Positions 60,001 to 64,000 of a stretch of 64,000 nucleotides of DNA are shown here, piece after piece. The stretch's first letter is position 1; each line of letters begins with the position of its first letter. The translations under genes were made by a program, and so were the position numbers. Source of the DNA: Liolophura sinensis (lineage: Eukaryota > Mollusca > Polyplacophora > Chitonida > Chitonidae); NCBI RefSeq assembly GCF_032854445.1, contig NC_088295.1, positions 54,605,249-54,669,248 of the forward strand, in the 5' to 3' direction. The notes under the pieces are model-generated. The model had not been told where the DNA came from and ran no database searches. It was given only the letters and a program-made list of their open reading frames with translations.

Positions 60001-61350
60001 TAAAGCCTACATTTATATGTGTTTGAGAGCGAGACCTGGTCTTGTGGTTGAAAGTGCTTGCCATATACGTCAGTAACTTGTTTTCACCGGACACTCCGAT
60101 TTCCCCCCTCCTATGAAACTAACCACCTTAGTAGCAAGTGAAAAATACTTGAGTATGTCGTTTTGATATTCTATCCTTTGAATGAACATTCCATCCTTTA
60201 ATATGAGCGATTGACTTTGTAAATTAGCGTTTGTTTATTGTTAATATGATTTTCTAACGATATTTTCTGAAAAATTCTAATCAGTATATTCCAGTCATAA
60301 AATCAGACAGATCGATAGATAAAGGTGTACTAACTAACAAACAAACAACTTCCGACCAGTAACCCTTGACCTTAGAAACTCATATAGGAGACATATTCCT
60401 GAGTAAGGCACGAAAACCAATGAAATAAATATGTATATTATTAAGCATTCGTTGCATTAACTGTCTAAGTTTAACAATTTCCTTAACCATTCAGCTTTTG
60501 CCGAATTTGTGTATGACATCAGAAATATTCTTTTAATCCAATCCTTTCACTGAATCGCATGAGGAAATAGATGTGATCTGTGACAAGTTAAAGTACAATT
60601 GCTTTGAGTTGTGCTGTAAGTGGTTAATTGTAAAGTGAAATTAACGTTCAACATAAGTATATCACGAAAGCAAACAATACCAGGGATGGGGATTACAATA
60701 GTCACTTTTCAACCGCTTAACGCAGAAAAATAAGAAAATTAGGCCAAGTGGTGCAAGGGTTTTATGAATGTGCCATATGATTGTCCGCCTCTGTTTGGTT
60801 AGTGCGTTATGTCGCCTTGTGCGGAAAAGACAAAGAGAAAGGATTGGGGATATAGGGGAAGATATTGTTATATGAAAAGTTAGGCTATTTCAAAGCGTAT
60901 GGCGTAAAGAATCAATAAATTTAATTGCCTAGACGCTTACAGTTCACTCTCTAGTGCCTAGGTCAAGTGTTACGTCGACATTGGTGTGGAGGACAAACGT
61001 GTGTGTGCTTGTTGACACAAATGTAGCAAAATGGCTATGTCTCTTTTGTTATCAGGGATTAGGATCGGCATATTGATTATCAAGCCCATTGTAAAACTAT
61101 TTGACTGGAGACCATGGAAGTTTCGCAAGGTGCAGTTCGAGGCTGTTTTGTAAAATGGGCCTCAGATGAGTGGAATCTTCCACTGGATATGACAAAAACC
61201 AAGTGTTGCAATTCAAATTTTGTCCCACAAAGAGTGGAACACATTTGAGTCTGAGATTTTATGGTTGTTAACTACAGGGACAAAACATGCGTAATTAATA
61301 TAATGAGCTGAGGGAACAACAGCTCATAACGAGCTTTTAACTGATCACCG
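57021..61350. other. Non-coding stretch
   Basis: No gene that I can support. Frames at 57790-57999 and 58019-58243 have exon-like edges but incompatible phases. A worn SINE-like piece lies at about 60045-60165 (ggttgaaagtgcttgcc, later tacttgagtatgtcg). Confidence 0.4.
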
Positions 61351-61445
61351 AATAATTTATTTATTTATTTGATTGGTGTTTTACGTCGTACTCAAGAATA
61401 TTTCCACTTATACGACGGCAGACAGCATCATCGTGGGAGGAAACC
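61351..61445 (-). mobile_element. SINE 3' fragment (family 1)
   Basis: The tail and start of the central domain remain (tgattggtgttttacgtcgt, then aatatttccacttatacgac). It breaks off after ggaggaaacc. Confidence 0.85.
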
Positions 61446-61488
61446 AAGGCTAGGGTAGCATGGTTATCAATTTTGGAGATCAGGAGAG

Positions 61489-61516
61489 AATAAGCTTCGA
61501 TCCCACGAAGCTTATT
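61489..61516. repeat. Perfect 11-bp inverted repeat
   Basis: AATAAGCTTCG at 61489-61499 and its reverse complement at 61506-61516, around a 6-nt loop. A U-poor stretch follows, so it does not look like a bacterial-type terminator. Its role is unknown. Confidence 0.8.
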
Positions 61517-62852
61517 TAAGGCTCTCTTCGCTTTCTTCTTAGTCTTGCTTAGACAAAAAAAGGATTTGGATCCAATGGTGAACTGTATACTATTTTCTGT
61601 AAACAACCCACGAAAAGAACTCTGAATTCTAGAATTTATTTTACTTACGAATTTATGCGGAGGGATTTTCTTTAGCGGAAATAGTAGATGTCTGGAGCAG
61701 GTGAATCTCAGGCTGATTTGTTTATTTCCTTGATAACTTCCCGTTTAAGAGATACAGAAAATGTTTTTACAAGTCCTTCTCACATGAAGTAGCATTCTAA
61801 ACTGTTTCTAAAAACACTTTTTACTGTTTTCTGTTTGTTTCATAGAGTTGTCTCGCTCATGATTAAATGGTTTTAAAAGTTTATCTTTTTTGCGTCTGTA
61901 TGGTCGCTCAATGAGGCAACCAAACTAGCTTATCCAGACGTTAGTGTGAATTAAACCCCAGGGGTATTATATATCACGCGCAACCTTGTGTTGCCAGGTA
62001 TGTAAATAATATTTGTGACAATATCCAGCTAATTACGAATAGGCATGAAAACATAATTTCTTTCACAGAATAGAAATTATAAAGCTATGTTTGAAATTTT
62101 AAGAAAATAATACTCTTCAGCTTGTGTGCCTTTTTTTTACCTTTCAAACATGGTTCTATCCATTCGTGAGGTATGTGGTTTATTTGCATTGTAATAGTTC
62201 TTGTTCGATCTGGATGTGGTAGGCCTAAAAGTGCGCACGTGAAATTTGCTTGAGATTTTCGGCCAACTGGTGCAGGTTTGAAATTTAAATTTGACAACGT
62301 CGAGAATATCTACGACGTGTTTCCAGGGTAAAGCTAAACTCATGAATTGCAGAATACCCAGACTAAAGATTGTTTTCAAAATGAGATTTGTTAGAATCAG
62401 GACGTCAGCTTTTATTGCAACCGGAATGTCGTAAATAACGTTTTAATACGCTCGCAAAGCTACCTTGTGGATAGGGCGGGCTGAGTAGATTCACAGAGGG
62501 CTTCATTCGTGAATTCAATGCCATAATCAACAACGTTTAAACTTCATTGAGGCAGTCATAATGTAGATGTCCTGAAAAATTTTCACCCTTTGGAAAAATT
62601 CCCAAATGAAAAGCCAGAATGGGGTAGGAAGTCTTAACCGAACTTGACTGGGAGGGTCATATTCTAACCTTTCATTGAGGCAAGGCGGGATATGATTAAC
62701 CACTGAACTATGCCTGTACATGCCTTATCACATGTAGCTGACATCATAATCCACAAAACTCTCACAATAATAACCTCACAATAGGCAAATTCCTGTATTT
62801 TACTGCGAAAAGTTATGACACAACCGTCACAGTTCGCCACATCCTCAAATTT
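61517..62852. other. Non-coding stretch
   Basis: I see no supported gene or repeat. The minus-strand frame at 61361-61606 contains a Lys-rich run (KTKKKAKRALNK) partly inside SINE sequence and is not recognised. Confidence 0.4.
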
Positions 62853-63004
62853 ATTGATTTATTTATTTATTTGGATGGTGTTTTACGCCGTACTCAAGAA
62901 TATTTCACTTATATACGACGGCGGCCAGCATTATGGTGGGAAGAAACCCACGACCATCAGCAAGCTTTCCAGGTATGGCCGGAGAGGAAGCCAGCATGAG
63001 CTGG
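62853..63004 (-). mobile_element. SINE copy (family 1), internally deleted
   Basis: Tail and central domain are present, but the middle (gggcagagcccggg region) is missing, and the copy ends inside the head at catgagctgg. Confidence 0.88.
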
Positions 63005-64000
63005 CATCCTCAAATAAATCCATTCGTGGATCCATAGCAATAAATTACGACACAAAGTTTATATAAAACAGTTCAACGGGGCGACATCAGTACGGCCAAT
63101 TACGTCAGATGAACCCACTCATTACGTGATTCAGGAATTCATTTCTTGTTTCATGAATCCATTGCGATGTCTTATCACATAACGTTCACAGACACAGCAG
63201 ACTGATTCACAAATTGATTGATTCGTTGATTCATGGCTATAACTTACAACACAACGTTTACATTTCATTTCACACACAAACGATGGTGTGCTTGCTGCAG
63301 ACTGAAGCTATTACAACGAAATAGTCTGTTGGCTGCTTTATCGTAACACTAACGTCGGTGGGGATTATGAAGCGTCAAGATATTGATTGGCCCTTTCATA
63401 TTTGAAACCACCACTTAATATAGTATAATATTTCCCTCGTGAGATCCCAAAGGTGTAAATAGCTAATTATCTTAGGTACGTAATCTCATCTTTAAGGTAT
63501 AAAGTAAACAGAAAGACATCATTAACTGCAATACTAAAAGTTCGCCTGAAGTCCTGAAAGGCTTAGTGCCCATCCCAAGAGCAATGCATCATTTTGACGC
63601 TTCAAACAATCTGTTTGCAAAGTGAGTGTTTCATTATTTATTCATTTCTCCGAGAGATCGCATATTTTGTGGTAACCAGTCGAGGATGTAATTTTCATAA
63701 AACCATCGGCAAAGTCGTATACACTGGTGGTGGCCTGACAACAACCGGCACATCGACCTTTTCTTGAGGGTTTTTTCCTGTTATGCTTTTTTTTCTGTCC
63801 TGGTATGATTAATTTTTGATGAAAGGCTTTACAAAAAGGTCACAATCAGATACTAGTATGTTATAGGGAGGGCAGATTGCAACTGAATGAAAGTGGGATG
63901 TATCGGAAAGACAAGTAAATGGAATTAAAATGACATCGGAAGGTCTTTGGAAGTTTACGTCGGGCATTTGATACACTAAACCGTTCTAATAAGTACAGAA
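63005..64000. other. Non-coding stretch to window end
   Basis: No gene or clear repeat seen. Confidence 0.4.

Overview
The window is AT-rich, intron-rich animal DNA. The best guess is a lophotrochozoan invertebrate (mollusc, brachiopod or a relative). This rests on a split EXT2 gene with canonical GT-AG introns, many copies of a tRNA-derived SINE whose central domain resembles those of bivalve-type SINEs, a YR-SGNH (Ngaro/DIRS) retrotransposon relic, and relics of protein-primed PolB elements. The species cannot be fixed from sequence alone.

Layout. 2.2-11.3 kb, plus strand: a complete ten-coding-exon EXT2 gene (heparan sulfate co-polymerase, 710 aa when spliced). Its introns hold SINE fragments, a foldback element and a small tandem repeat. 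12.1-12.4 kb: a 50-bp minisatellite. 15.3-16.2 kb: two SINEs with clear target-site duplications. 18.7-20.1 kb: a 1.3-kb array of 26-bp units. 22.1-27.7 kb, plus strand: a THAP zinc-finger gene whose last exon is a PIF/Harbinger-type DDE domain that appears to lack its catalytic Glu. It has two intact alternative THAP first exons, each below a TGACGTCA palindrome, and a third, decayed THAP copy sits inside the gene. 30.4-30.8 kb: a second SINE family. 31.5-31.7 kb: a TATA box and a signal-peptide first exon.

33.7-39.5 kb is a mobile-element graveyard on the minus strand: a broken Ngaro-like retrotransposon (gag, RT, tyrosine recombinase, SGNH hydrolase) and a broken family-B DNA polymerase. 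A second, internally deleted polymerase copy lies on the plus strand at 49.8-50.5 kb. Between them, 44.05-47.95 kb on the plus strand carries a TATA box and a two-exon, 109-aa candidate secreted peptide precursor with dibasic sites. Its intron holds unusual inverted-motif repeats and its 3' region a 32-bp array. 54.1-54.7 kb is a 64-bp satellite with three-unit higher-order structure. 50.5-64 kb is otherwise mostly non-coding, with SINE pieces and simple repeats.

The genes do not form an operon or pathway. Each is an independent eukaryotic transcription unit, and the rest is repeats. Gene models were assembled by eye from reading frames, splice-site phase and remembered family sequences. No alignment or search was run.
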